Positions 25,414-33,387 of a stretch of DNA of 64,000 nucleotides are shown here, piece by piece; positions within the stretch are counted from its first letter, which is position 1, and the number at the start of each line of letters is the position of its first letter. This DNA comes from Clostridiales bacterium. Lineage in GTDB: Bacteria; Bacillota; Clostridia; Saccharofermentanales; Saccharofermentanaceae. Location: positions 18,995-82,994 of the forward strand of contig JAFZVF010000094.1 of the NCBI GenBank assembly GCA_017617935.1, given 5' to 3'. The notes beneath the pieces are model-generated. The model was not told the origin of the DNA. It worked only from the letters and a program-made list of their open reading frames with translations, and did not search any database. Made by a program: the position numbers and the translations under genes.

Positions 25414-27213
25414 TTATTTTTTGATGAAATCCTTCAGGGCTTCGGCACGCATTACGTTGCCCAAGTATTTGCCCTGGAAGGCATCGCAGCCGTAGCTTGA
25501 GAGAATCTCAAACTGCTCTTCCTCGCCGACGCCCGTGGCGCAGACTTTAATGTCCGTGTCGTGCATCAGGTCGATGGCGGATGCGGTGAGGATCCTGACG
25601 TCTGAATTGGACGCGAGGTCTGAAGTGAAGTTGCCGTCAAGCTTGAGAACCGAGACCGGCAGGAGCGGGATGGCGTTGAATGAGGAGTAGCCTCTTCCGA
25701 AGTTGTCCAGAGCGATCCTTACGCCCGTTGAAGCAAGGAGCTCGATTACCGAGCGGATGTCCGAAAGCTCGGTGATAAGGCTCTCTTCGGGGAGATCTAA
25801 GATGAGGTTGCCGATCTCGCATTCGGAGGCGGCGACGGTGCTCGAAAAGCTTCTGACGAAGTTTTCTTCCTTAAGCTGGTTTGCCGAGATGTTGACGGCC
25901 ATGGTAAGCTCGGGGCGGATCTTGTTGATCTCCGCGAGGGCCTTGAGCGCTTCGAGCATGGAGAACTTTCCAAGGCGGCGCATGTATCCCGAATTCTCTG
26001 CGGCCGCGATGAAGACTTGCGGACTTACGAAGGTGCCTTCGTGCTCAAAACGCATAAACGCTTCAAAGCCCATGAGCTCGCGCTCAGAGGAGTAGCAGGG
26101 CTGATATACCATGTATATGTCGTTGTTCTTGATCGCGTAGTCAAAGGCCGCCGTGATATCTTCCCTGGACATGCCGTCGAAGATCCTTGCGCCCGCGTCC
26201 TTGGCCTCAGCGGGTGACTGGGAACCGATCATCGCCTCTTCGGCCTTTGTTATGAGCTCGCCTGCGATCCTACTGTCTTCAGGGTAGTTTGCGATGCCGT
26301 AGGAGATGTGGACGTTCATGGAATCCGAACCAGCCTCGAAAGCCCTGGCGCCTGCACGGCAGAGCTTTTCACAATACTCCTTGAGGTCGTCGCCCGAGAG
26401 CTTTCTTCTCTCAAGGACGAGGAAATCCGAATCGACTATCCTTGCGACCATGTCGGCCGGGTCTGCGGCTTCGCGGACCTTGTGCGCCATGTTCTGGATG
26501 AAGAGGTCCATGGAGTTGTGGCCGATCCTGCGGCAGATTATCTCGGAATTGTCGAGCGCCAGATAGATGACGGTGAAGGGTTTGCATTCGTCGTCCGGAA
26601 CGCTGGATTCACGCTGTGCGTTGATGTCGTCTGCGATGAGGCGTGAAGCCCTCTCGGTGATCATGTCCCTTCCGGGAAGGGTAGTGAGCGGGTCTAAAGA
26701 AGACGCGATGTTGCGGCCGATGGCCTCGTTTACCTCAACGCTCGAGCTTGATCTCTGCTGGCTGACGATGAGGCTGGTACGCTTGAACATTTCTTCTTCA
26801 AGCTCTTTGTTGATGCGCCTTCCGCGTTCTTCCCTGTGCTCTTTTTCGATCCTCGTGATCTTGGCGGCGACGCGGGTTATGTAATACTGCATGAACAGGA
26901 TTATCATCATCGCGGTAAAAGCCATGCTGCCCAATACGGACGCGTTCTTGTAGCCGAGCCTGAAATACTCGTAGCCATAGACGAGGCACAGCATCACGTT
27001 CAAGACGAATGAAATGTAGAAGCCGAACTTGCCGAGCGACACGCACATCAGGAAGGACAACAGCATAAGGGCGATGCCGATCAGGATCCTTGTTTCGTCG
27101 CTAACCATCAGCTGGAGCGCAACGAGCGCCATGAAAAGAAAGACGCCCGTGATCAAAACGATCATGTACGCCGCGCCGGATTTGAAAAAGATCCTGTCTG
27201 TTTTTGTATCCAT
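25414..27213 (-). CDS. membrane GGDEF-EAL protein with degenerate active sites
   Basis: About four hydrophobic segments at residues 10-130 are followed by a coiled linker, a GGDEF-type domain (about 185-340) and an EAL-type domain (about 360-598). The GGDEF loop reads 'RIVDSDFLVL', so the catalytic Gly-Gly-Asp-Glu core is lost. The EAL signature reads 'EAF' ('GFEAFMRFEH'), and the metal-binding DDFGTG is 'DNFGRG', losing one aspartate. The AEGVE motif is 'ATGVGEE'. The protein probably binds c-di-GMP or a partner rather than making or cleaving c-di-GMP efficiently. The ATG at 27213 is chosen because promoter-like sequence (TTGTCC-17-TTTAAT) overlaps the longer frame. Confidence 0.82.
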   Translation of the reverse strand: MDTKTDRIFFKSGAAYMIVLITGVFLFMALVALQLMVSDETRILIGIALMLLSFLMCVSLGKFGFYISFVLNVMLCLVYGYEYFRLGYKNASVLGSMAFTAMMIILFMQYYITRVAAKITRIEKEHREERGRRINKELEEEMFKRTSLIVSQQRSSSSVEVNEAIGRNIASSLDPLTTLPGRDMITERASRLIADDINAQRESSVPDDECKPFTVIYLALDNSEIICRRIGHNSMDLFIQNMAHKVREAADPADMVARIVDSDFLVLERRKLSGDDLKEYCEKLCRAGARAFEAGSDSMNVHISYGIANYPEDSRIAGELITKAEEAMIGSQSPAEAKDAGARIFDGMSREDITAAFDYAIKNNDIYMVYQPCYSSERELMGFEAFMRFEHEGTFVSPQVFIAAAENSGYMRRLGKFSMLEALKALAEINKIRPELTMAVNISANQLKEENFVRSFSSTVAASECEIGNLILDLPEESLITELSDIRSVIELLASTGVRIALDNFGRGYSSFNAIPLLPVSVLKLDGNFTSDLASNSDVRILTASAIDLMHDTDIKVCATGVGEEEQFEILSSYGCDAFQGKYLGNVMRAEALKDFIKK

Positions 27214-27295
27214 AAAAATATTATGCAGGGAACAGAAGCATTTATGTATTAAATAATAGTTAAATTTCTGGGACAAACCTACATCAGGTTGTCAT

Positions 27296-27937
27296 TTATT
27301 CCTCTTCATCGTCGTCAGCGCCGTCATCGCCGCCGTCACCGTAATCGTCGTTTTCGGACTCGTCATAGTAGTCGTCATCGTCATCTTCCTCATCTTCGAC
27401 GTGGCCTGCGGGAGCCTCAGTTTCGCCTATGTCTTTAGGCTTCTGGTTGATCTTGAAGATGGAATAATCGACCTCGGGCTTTCCATTCCTGATCGTGAGA
27501 CCCCAGGACGCGACGACGTATCCGACATTGTCCGTGCTGCAGAGGACCATCGAGTATTCACCGTCCTCGATGTCTTCGACTGACACCTTGAAATAGTAGT
27601 CTGAAGCGTCAGACTGTCCCTCGTCGAAAAACGAGTACGTGAACTGGTTGTCGTCGGCGTCTTCTTCATAAACGTAATCGCCCTTGAGGCAGATGCCGAT
27701 CCATGCGTCGGTCTCGAGGCTTATCTTTTTGCTGACCCTGAAGATTATATATTTCCCGTCGACTGCGAACTTGATCTGGTCGGGGACCGCAGTGTTTTCG
27801 GTAGCGACAGAAACTGAGCCCGTCGCGCTGCCTGAACTGCCGGTGGCACCCGAGTCACCAGAAGGCGCCTTTTTGCAGGACGTCAGGGAAAACGCCATTG
27901 CGAGCAATACGATCGATGTCAGCAGCCGTTTTTTCAT
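27296..27937 (-). CDS. small lipoprotein with a highly acidic C-terminus, unknown function
   Basis: The start at 27937 gives a clear lipoprotein signal (MKKRLLTSIVLL, lipobox LTSC). A Gly/Ser/Thr linker leads to a compact beta-rich domain of about 110 residues ('VDGKYIIFRVSKKISLE', 'GICLKGDYVYEEDADDN', 'YFKVSVEDIEDGEYSMVL'). The last 35 residues are mostly Asp and Glu, a possible cation-binding or electrostatic spacer. No family is recognised. It is divergent from the sigma factor gene, and the region between holds that gene's promoter. Confidence 0.75.
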   Translation of the reverse strand: MKKRLLTSIVLLAMAFSLTSCKKAPSGDSGATGSSGSATGSVSVATENTAVPDQIKFAVDGKYIIFRVSKKISLETDAWIGICLKGDYVYEEDADDNQFTYSFFDEGQSDASDYYFKVSVEDIEDGEYSMVLCSTDNVGYVVASWGLTIRNGKPEVDYSIFKINQKPKDIGETEAPAGHVEDEEDDDDDYYDESENDDYGDGGDDGADDDEEE

Positions 27938-28007
27938 AATAAGCAATTCTAACATCTGATATTGAAAAAAGCATTCGCAAAGCTCGGGAGCTTTGAATTA
28001 AAGTTTA

Positions 28008-28035
28008 TTGATATAATTGACTTCGCGGTTATAAT
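28008..28035 (+). promoter_or_regulatory. promoter of the sigma/anti-sigma operon
   Basis: TTGATA at 28008-28013 and TATAAT at 28030-28035 are 16 bp apart. They lie inside what would otherwise be an N-terminal extension of the sigma factor frame, so the real start is downstream at 28103. Confidence 0.6.
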
Positions 28036-28102
28036 TTTAAGTGCAACATTATTGTCCGCTCATCTGTATATAGTGCAGAAGCGGAAGAAAACGGGAGACG
28101 TC

Positions 28103-28759
28103 ATGATATTCGGCTTAACACTGAGAATTCCGCTTTGGAGCTTCTTCTCTGCGTTCGCGCGGGGCGGAAGTGAAGCCGGCGCAGGAGAAAGACCCGCTGC
28201 GGCCGAAGAAGGACGATCTTCTGAAGAGAATATGGCTGCCCCCGGCAGACGGTTTTCAAAAGAAGAGATCGAAGCCGCTGCTGAGGAAGTGCTGACGACC
28301 ATGGGAGACGCGATCCTAAGGCTCGCCTTCTCATATCTGCACAACAGGGAGGATGCCGAAGACGTCCTTCAGGAGACGATGATAAAGCTCGTCACGCAGA
28401 TGCCGGTCTTCGAAAATGAGAAACACCGCAAGGCGTGGCTCATGACCGTGGCGGCGAACCTGGCTAAGAACAGGATCGAATACAACAAGGTAAGGGACTG
28501 CGCCGAGCTCAACGAAGAGCTCGCCGGAGCCGAAGAAGAGGACAGGAACGTGAGCGATGACCTGTCCGCAATATGGAAAGCCGTAGAGCAGCTTCCTGTT
28601 AACCAGCGTGAAGCAATTCACCTGTTCTATCAGGAAGGATACAAGACCGCTGAGATCGCACAGATCTTAGGACGCTCGGAGGCTACGGTCCGTTCCGACT
28701 TAAAGCGCGGAAGGGACAAGCTCAAAATACTGTTAAAGGAGGCAGACGACTTTGAATAA
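28103..28759 (+). CDS. ECF-type RNA polymerase sigma factor
   Basis: Starting at 28103 (GGGAGA five bases upstream) the protein has 218 residues. Region 2 contains 'LAFSYLHNREDAEDVLQETM', which binds core polymerase and the -10 element. Region 4 has 'LPVNQREAIHLFYQEGYKTA' plus the helix-turn-helix 'IAQILGRSEATVRSDLKRG'. An extra N-terminal stretch of about 60 low-complexity residues precedes region 2. The next gene overlaps by 8 bp and looks like a membrane anti-sigma factor, the usual arrangement for a sigma factor held at the membrane until an envelope signal arrives. Target promoters are not visible. Confidence 0.88.
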   Translation: MIFGLTLRIPLWSFFSAFARGGSEAGAGERPAAAEEGRSSEENMAAPGRRFSKEEIEAAAEEVLTTMGDAILRLAFSYLHNREDAEDVLQETMIKLVTQMPVFENEKHRKAWLMTVAANLAKNRIEYNKVRDCAELNEELAGAEEEDRNVSDDLSAIWKAVEQLPVNQREAIHLFYQEGYKTAEIAQILGRSEATVRSDLKRGRDKLKILLKEADDFE

Positions 28760-29657
28760 GTATAACGAGATAATGAGTCACGTCAGAGTCGACGACGAGA
28801 TGCATCGCCGCGTTATGAACGCTGTCTCCAAGGCTCTCGATGAGCAGGAAAACAAGGGCGCAGAGGCCGTCAAGCCTGCGCACGTTTCAAGTATCGAAAA
28901 GGCTGAAGTAACGCCGGTACGCCGCAAGGCAAAGGTGTCAACCATCAGGATCATTTCGATCGCCGCTTGCTGCCTCATCGTTGCAGGCGGAGCGGTAATG
29001 TTCGCAAAGTCATTCTTCTCGAAATCAGCAAAGACGGAGAGCTTACGGATGGCTGCTGCGGAAACCACGGCGGCCGCCGTCAATGAAAATATGGACAACG
29101 CCGTCGGTGGCGACGTTCAGGGCGCCAAATCCAACAAGAAGGACAATCCCAAGACGGCGTCCGGTGGCGGCGAAGCACCGACCGCTGCCGGCACTGAGGA
29201 AGAAACGACTCAGGATGAAGAGAAGGATGCCGCACTTGAGGCAACCACCAGGGTACAGACTTTTGCACCGGAGAATAAGACCGCATCCTCTGACTACAGG
29301 ACCCTCATGCCCTTCAAGGTCAAGACCGTCGGTTCTTCCACATATGGTGAAAACAACATCAGCGCCAAGGTCTATACGGGCGAGAACGGCGAAAAGGCCA
29401 TCGTGTTCTCCGCAAAGGAAGGCATTGATCTCATAAAGGCATACTTTCCACAGTTCAAGGGAACTCCGGCATTGCTCCAGACTGAGGGCGGACAGGTATT
29501 CTACGGCATCGACACGTCCGTTGGAATAAACCAGCAGGTCGGAACGACGGGACCTTATGACGCCGTTGCATGGACCAAGAACGGAACTTCCTACATGCTG
29601 GTATTCAACAAAAAGACCGACGTCACCGTCCTGATCTCCATCATGGAAAAAATCTGA
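28752..29657 (+). CDS. probable membrane anti-sigma factor
   Basis: The 301-residue protein starts at a TTG with AAAGGAGG nine bases upstream, better placed than the ATG at 28772. An N-terminal cytoplasmic stretch (about 1-70, mostly helical) could hold the sigma factor; a single membrane segment follows (about 73-93). A long Thr/Glu/Ala linker then leads to an outer domain (about 180-300) with 'VYTGENGEKAIVFSAKEGIDLIKAYF' character. No zinc anti-sigma HxxxCxxC motif is seen, so the sigma-binding mode is unclear. The role rests mainly on the overlap with the sigma gene. Confidence 0.7.
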   Translation: MNKYNEIMSHVRVDDEMHRRVMNAVSKALDEQENKGAEAVKPAHVSSIEKAEVTPVRRKAKVSTIRIISIAACCLIVAGGAVMFAKSFFSKSAKTESLRMAAAETTAAAVNENMDNAVGGDVQGAKSNKKDNPKTASGGGEAPTAAGTEEETTQDEEKDAALEATTRVQTFAPENKTASSDYRTLMPFKVKTVGSSTYGENNISAKVYTGENGEKAIVFSAKEGIDLIKAYFPQFKGTPALLQTEGGQVFYGIDTSVGINQQVGTTGPYDAVAWTKNGTSYMLVFNKKTDVTVLISIMEKI

Positions 29658-29772
29658 GCCTGACCCTTACTATTTTTGTTTTCATAAACGCAAAACAAGA
29701 CACTATTAGTGTATAATCTGCTTATTACAAGTCGGGCGCGAGCGTGCTCCCGGAGAAAGGCAGAGTAATATT

Positions 29773-30606
29773 ATGTTTTGTCCCATTTGTGGTAAAGAAA
29801 ACCCTGAAGGCGCGACCTTCTGTGCCGGATGCGGAAACTCACTTGCAGCACCCGCTCCCGCAGCAGCACCTGCACCTGCAGCTGCTCCCGCACCCGCTCC
29901 CGCCGCTGCACCCGCAGCAGCACCGGTAATTCCGCAACAGCCTGCAGCCCAGGCTCCCGCAGCACCCGCAAAGAAGTCTGCGATCCTTCCGTTCGGAGAA
30001 TTCTTCAAGTCTCTGATCAACGCTGCGATCAAGCCCGTTACCGGTTGCTCTGAAGAAGCAAAGAAGTACGATCACGTCGGCAATGCGGTCATTCTTTCCG
30101 CAATCGTAGTCGGCATCCTCACGATCTGCAGCTTCCTTTCTTCGATCATTACGACTTCCATCAGGCACGCATGGCCCAGCACGGTTGGCAGCGTATTCGT
30201 AAGACTTATCAGATGGTTCTTTGGATCGCTCCTCGACTATGCGCTCATGACGTTCGGTTTTGCGGCAGTAGTTCTCGTTGTTGGCATGATCATCAAGGAG
30301 AAGTGGTCGTTTTCAAGACTCCTCGCAATCTGCGCAATGGCAACGTTCCCTTCACAGATCGTAAGGACACTGCTCATCTCTTACCTCAACAGCTTCTCCA
30401 TCGCATTCGGCTGGTTCTCCACAACGATGAGATACCTCCCCATCACAACGGTCCTCTCATCCGCTGCAACCATCTATTCATTCATCCTTCTTTATGAGGG
30501 AATCACGCAGGAGACAAAGCTTTCGGGCAACAAGAAGGGCTTCATCTACGCGATCGCTTACGTTGCGCTCCAGTTCGTAGCCCACTACATCGGCCTGATC
30601 TACTGA
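29773..30606 (+). CDS. zinc-ribbon membrane protein with Yip1-type domain
   Basis: The 277-residue protein begins with a four-cysteine zinc ribbon (CPICG...CAGCG), then an Ala/Pro run of about 40 residues, then about five hydrophobic segments (about 85-275) in a Yip1-like arrangement. Such zinc-ribbon membrane proteins are common in Firmicutes and lack an assigned reaction. A perfect -10 TATAAT at 29712-29717 precedes it, and a strong terminator follows at 30631. It is therefore probably a single-gene unit. Confidence 0.78.
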   Translation: MFCPICGKENPEGATFCAGCGNSLAAPAPAAAPAPAAAPAPAPAAAPAAAPVIPQQPAAQAPAAPAKKSAILPFGEFFKSLINAAIKPVTGCSEEAKKYDHVGNAVILSAIVVGILTICSFLSSIITTSIRHAWPSTVGSVFVRLIRWFFGSLLDYALMTFGFAAVVLVVGMIIKEKWSFSRLLAICAMATFPSQIVRTLLISYLNSFSIAFGWFSTTMRYLPITTVLSSAATIYSFILLYEGITQETKLSGNKKGFIYAIAYVALQFVAHYIGLIY

Positions 30607-30630
30607 TCATCTCCGGATCATTCCGGTCCA

Positions 30631-30660
30631 AAGGGCTGTGATTGAGAGATCACAGCCCTT
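30631..30660 (+). terminator. rho-independent terminator after the Yip1-type gene
   Basis: AAGGGCTGTGAT and ATCACAGCCCTT form a perfect 12-bp stem with a 6-nt loop, followed by ATTATTTCTTT. Confidence 0.88.
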
Positions 30661-30677
30661 ATTATTTCTTTACGAAT

Positions 30678-30853
30678 CGGGAAATGGGTTTTGCAAAAAC
30701 GCGTCCCTGACCTTTCCCGAATCATCTGCGAGCAAGTGTACCTAAAAGTGTCACGAAATCAGCAAAAATCAGTACACAAATAAGCAAACTGAAGCTGATT
30801 TGCCGAAAAGTATACCTAAAAACGGGAAAAATCGTACACTTTTACGTACACCC
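30678..30853. repeat. structured intergenic element, copy 1 (second copy at 45.4 kb)
   Basis: The element begins with a stem CGGGAAA/TTTCCCG enclosing a GCAAAA loop core and continues with AAGTGTACC and AAAAGTGTCAC words and their complements, ending ACACCC. An internal AAATCAGC/GCTGATTT hairpin lies at 30757-30801. The last 110 bp match the copy at 45497-45607 base for base along most of their length. The 325-bp gap before the serpin gene is largely made of this element. Confidence 0.75.
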
Positions 30854-30931
30854 TACTGCGGGACCTGTACTGCAACAAAATGCCGGGCTGTTCTGTATAT
30901 ATGGCATAAGCGAAAAACGGAGGCTCACAAA

Positions 30932-32233
30932 ATGAAAAAACTGATCGGAAAAAGAGCTTTAACTGCAGGCCTGGCAGCGATGATGCTGCTCACGGGTTGC
31001 GCAAAGAATATGCCTGCCCCTACCCAAACAAAGACGCTCACGAACGATCCGAAGGTCAAGGCGGAGATCAATCTTGACGCGGTCGCGACGAAGACGTTCG
31101 ACGAAGACAAGATGAATGCCGGATACGGCGAATACACCTTCAAGATGCTCGCAGCGACTGCAGCGAATGCGAAGAAGGCCAATATCATGATCTCTCCCGC
31201 TTCGATAATGATGGCGCTCGACATGTGCGCGGCAGGCGCGAAGGATGAGACGCTCAAGGAACTGAACGACCTTTTCGCCAAGGACTCGGATCCTTTGGAG
31301 CAGCAGGCTTTTGCCGCCGAACTGATGAAGAGGATCAACAACGCGCAGAAGGTTGATTTCGCTTGTGCCAATGCGGTCTGGTGCAATGAAAAGGTGTTGG
31401 TGGACGGGGCCAACAAGGCTTACGTGAACTACATCAAGAATACTTTTGGAGCGGAATTCCGTTCGACCAAGTTCGATAATCATACTCATGAGGGGATCAA
31501 CAAGTGGGTCGATGAAAAGACGAACCACATGATCGACAAGATCTTTGACCAGCCGCTCAATTCCAAAACGGCCATGGTCCTCGTAAACGCGATCCGTTTT
31601 GAGGGCAAGTGGAAGATGGCTTATGATGAAGACAACGTCCTCACGAAGGAATTCAAGGGAACCAATGGAACCAAGAACGTGAAGATGCTTGCGAGCACCG
31701 AAAACTTGTATTTCAGCTCTGACAAGGCGACCGGCTTCATCAAGTTCTACGAAGGCGATGAGTATGGCTTCCTGGCCATCCTTCCCAACGATGAAAAGGT
31801 GAGCGCAAATGATTTCGTAAAGAACTTCTCTTATGAGGATTACAAGAAGTTCATTAATAACCGTCAGGCGACGGAAGTCATAGCACAAATGCCCGAGTTC
31901 AAATCCGATTATCTGACTGAGTTAAAGCCCCTGCTTCAGGCTCTCGGCGTAAAGCAGGCCTTTGAACCGGACACGGCAAATTTCAAGGGCATGGCTGACA
32001 CCATGTTGGATAATATCTTCATATCTAGCGTGCTCCACAAGACGCACATCGAGGTCGACCGCCAGGGCACCAAGGCTGCCGCGGTCACGGCGGTCAGGAT
32101 GGAGGCGAACGCGGCGATGGAGCCGAAGCCGGAACCGAAGCGCGTCATATGCGACAGGCCGTACGTGTACGCGATAGTCGAAAGGTCTACGATGAATCCA
32201 ATCTTCATAGGGACGGTCAACAATGTAGGATAA
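30932..32233 (+). CDS. serpin-family lipoprotein (serine/cysteine protease inhibitor)
   Basis: The start at 30932 (ACGGAGG upstream) opens a lipoprotein signal with lipobox LTGC, so the 433-residue protein is tethered outside the cell. Serpin hallmarks are present: 'MISPASIMMALDMCAAGAKDETLKEL' character in helix A-D, 'LVNAIRFEGKW', and the reactive-centre hinge 'GTKAAAVTAVRMEA' with small residues as in inhibitory serpins, followed by 'RPYVYAIVE' and 'PIFIGTVNNV'. Counting from the hinge glycine places the scissile bond near 'MEANAAM', so elastase-like or subtilisin-like proteases are possible targets. The likely role is protection from host or rival proteases. Confidence 0.9.
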   Translation: MKKLIGKRALTAGLAAMMLLTGCAKNMPAPTQTKTLTNDPKVKAEINLDAVATKTFDEDKMNAGYGEYTFKMLAATAANAKKANIMISPASIMMALDMCAAGAKDETLKELNDLFAKDSDPLEQQAFAAELMKRINNAQKVDFACANAVWCNEKVLVDGANKAYVNYIKNTFGAEFRSTKFDNHTHEGINKWVDEKTNHMIDKIFDQPLNSKTAMVLVNAIRFEGKWKMAYDEDNVLTKEFKGTNGTKNVKMLASTENLYFSSDKATGFIKFYEGDEYGFLAILPNDEKVSANDFVKNFSYEDYKKFINNRQATEVIAQMPEFKSDYLTELKPLLQALGVKQAFEPDTANFKGMADTMLDNIFISSVLHKTHIEVDRQGTKAAAVTAVRMEANAAMEPKPEPKRVICDRPYVYAIVERSTMNPIFIGTVNNVG

Positions 32234-32235
32234 AG

Positions 32236-32263
32236 CAAAGGGGGGCTAAAAAACCCCCTTTTT
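32236..32263 (+). terminator. rho-independent terminator after the serpin gene
   Basis: A run of G (32240-32245) pairs with CCCCC (32254-32258) across an A-rich loop and is followed by TTTTT. It is close to the stop codon of the serpin gene. Confidence 0.8.
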
Positions 32264-32358
32264 GCCACACGTATCAGGTTTCCCACATACTTTTATTTTT
32301 TATATCTTAGGATATAATATTTGAGAAATCTCAAAGGTGGGACTGGGTTGTATTTTTA

Positions 32359-33387
32359 ATGAAATTACTGAGTGTCGCTATACCCTGTTACAATTCACAG
32401 GATTATATGGGCAACGCTGTCGAATCACTGCTCGAGATCGGTGAAGATCTTGAGATAATAATCGTTGATGACGGTTCGACTGACGACACTGCACTTATTG
32501 CTGACAAATACGCGGAAAAGTATCCTGAGATCGTCCGCGCGATCCATAAGGAAAACGGCGGCCACGGATCTGCCGTCAATACGGGAATAGACAATGCGCA
32601 GGGCCTTTATTTCAAGGTCTTGGACAGCGATGACAGGCTTGATCCCGAAGTCCTCAAGGAAGTAATGGACACCTTGAAGTTCTACTCCAAGGAAGAGCAG
32701 CCTTTGGACATGCTCGTTACAAATTTCGTTTACGACAAATTGGGCGTTCCCGACGGTAAAAAGAAGGTTATGAGCTACGAGGGCGAGCTGCCCGAGAAGT
32801 TCGTTTTCTCATGGGAACTCGCCAATTTCGGCAAGGGCGACTATCTTTTGATGCATTCGGTAATCTTCAGGACGCAGCTTCTGAAGGATTGCGGATTGAG
32901 GCTTCCCGAGCACACGTTCTATGTGGACAACATCTACGTTTTCGAGCCTCTCCTGAAGGTTGAGCGCATCTATTACATGAGCGTCAACCTCTACTATTAT
33001 TTCATCGGCAGAGAGGACCAGTCGGTCAATGAGGCCGTCATGATCAAGCGCGTTGACCAGCAGCTCAAGGTCAATTATCTGATGATCGACTACTACGTCG
33101 AAAACAGAAAGCATTTCAGGGAAAACAAGAACTGCGGACAGTACATGTACAATTATCTCGAGATAATCACGACCGTTTCCGCCGTCCTCCTGATTTTAGA
33201 CGGAAGCCCTGAGGCTCTCGCCAAGCGCAAGGCGCTGCTCGACTACATTTACAGTAAGAGCAAGAGGCTTTACGTAAGATTCAAATACGGGATCCTGGGC
33301 ACCGTAGTAACTCTTCCCGGCAAGACGGGCAGGCTTGCGGCTTTGGAAGCATACAAGGTCTTCCAGAAGTTCTATGGATTCAACTGA
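32359..33387 (+). CDS. family 2 glycosyltransferase
   Basis: The 342-residue GT-A enzyme starts with 'LLSVAIPCYNSQDYM' and has 'EIIIVDDGSTDDT', 'KENGGHGSAVNTG' and the DxD-type 'KVLDSDDRLD' for nucleotide-sugar and metal binding. The C-terminal third has amphipathic helices but no clear membrane span. It is coupled to the next gene by a 14-bp overlap; the pair probably adds sugars to a lipid-linked or surface glycan. A TATAAT at 32313-32318 lies upstream, but the -35 is poor and no strong ribosome site is seen. Confidence 0.88.
   Translation: MKLLSVAIPCYNSQDYMGNAVESLLEIGEDLEIIIVDDGSTDDTALIADKYAEKYPEIVRAIHKENGGHGSAVNTGIDNAQGLYFKVLDSDDRLDPEVLKEVMDTLKFYSKEEQPLDMLVTNFVYDKLGVPDGKKKVMSYEGELPEKFVFSWELANFGKGDYLLMHSVIFRTQLLKDCGLRLPEHTFYVDNIYVFEPLLKVERIYYMSVNLYYYFIGREDQSVNEAVMIKRVDQQLKVNYLMIDYYVENRKHFRENKNCGQYMYNYLEIITTVSAVLLILDGSPEALAKRKALLDYIYSKSKRLYVRFKYGILGTVVTLPGKTGRLAALEAYKVFQKFYGFN

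Noticed and set aside
27962..28102. N-terminal extension of the sigma factor
   Set aside because: The extension overlaps a good promoter (TTGATA-16-TATAAT), has an untypical hydrophobic sequence and no ribosome site, while 28103 has GGGAGA at proper distance.
30959..31888. 309-residue minus-strand frame within the serpin gene
   Set aside because: The plus frame is a clear serpin; the antisense frame is Arg/Leu/Val-rich shadow sequence without start signals.
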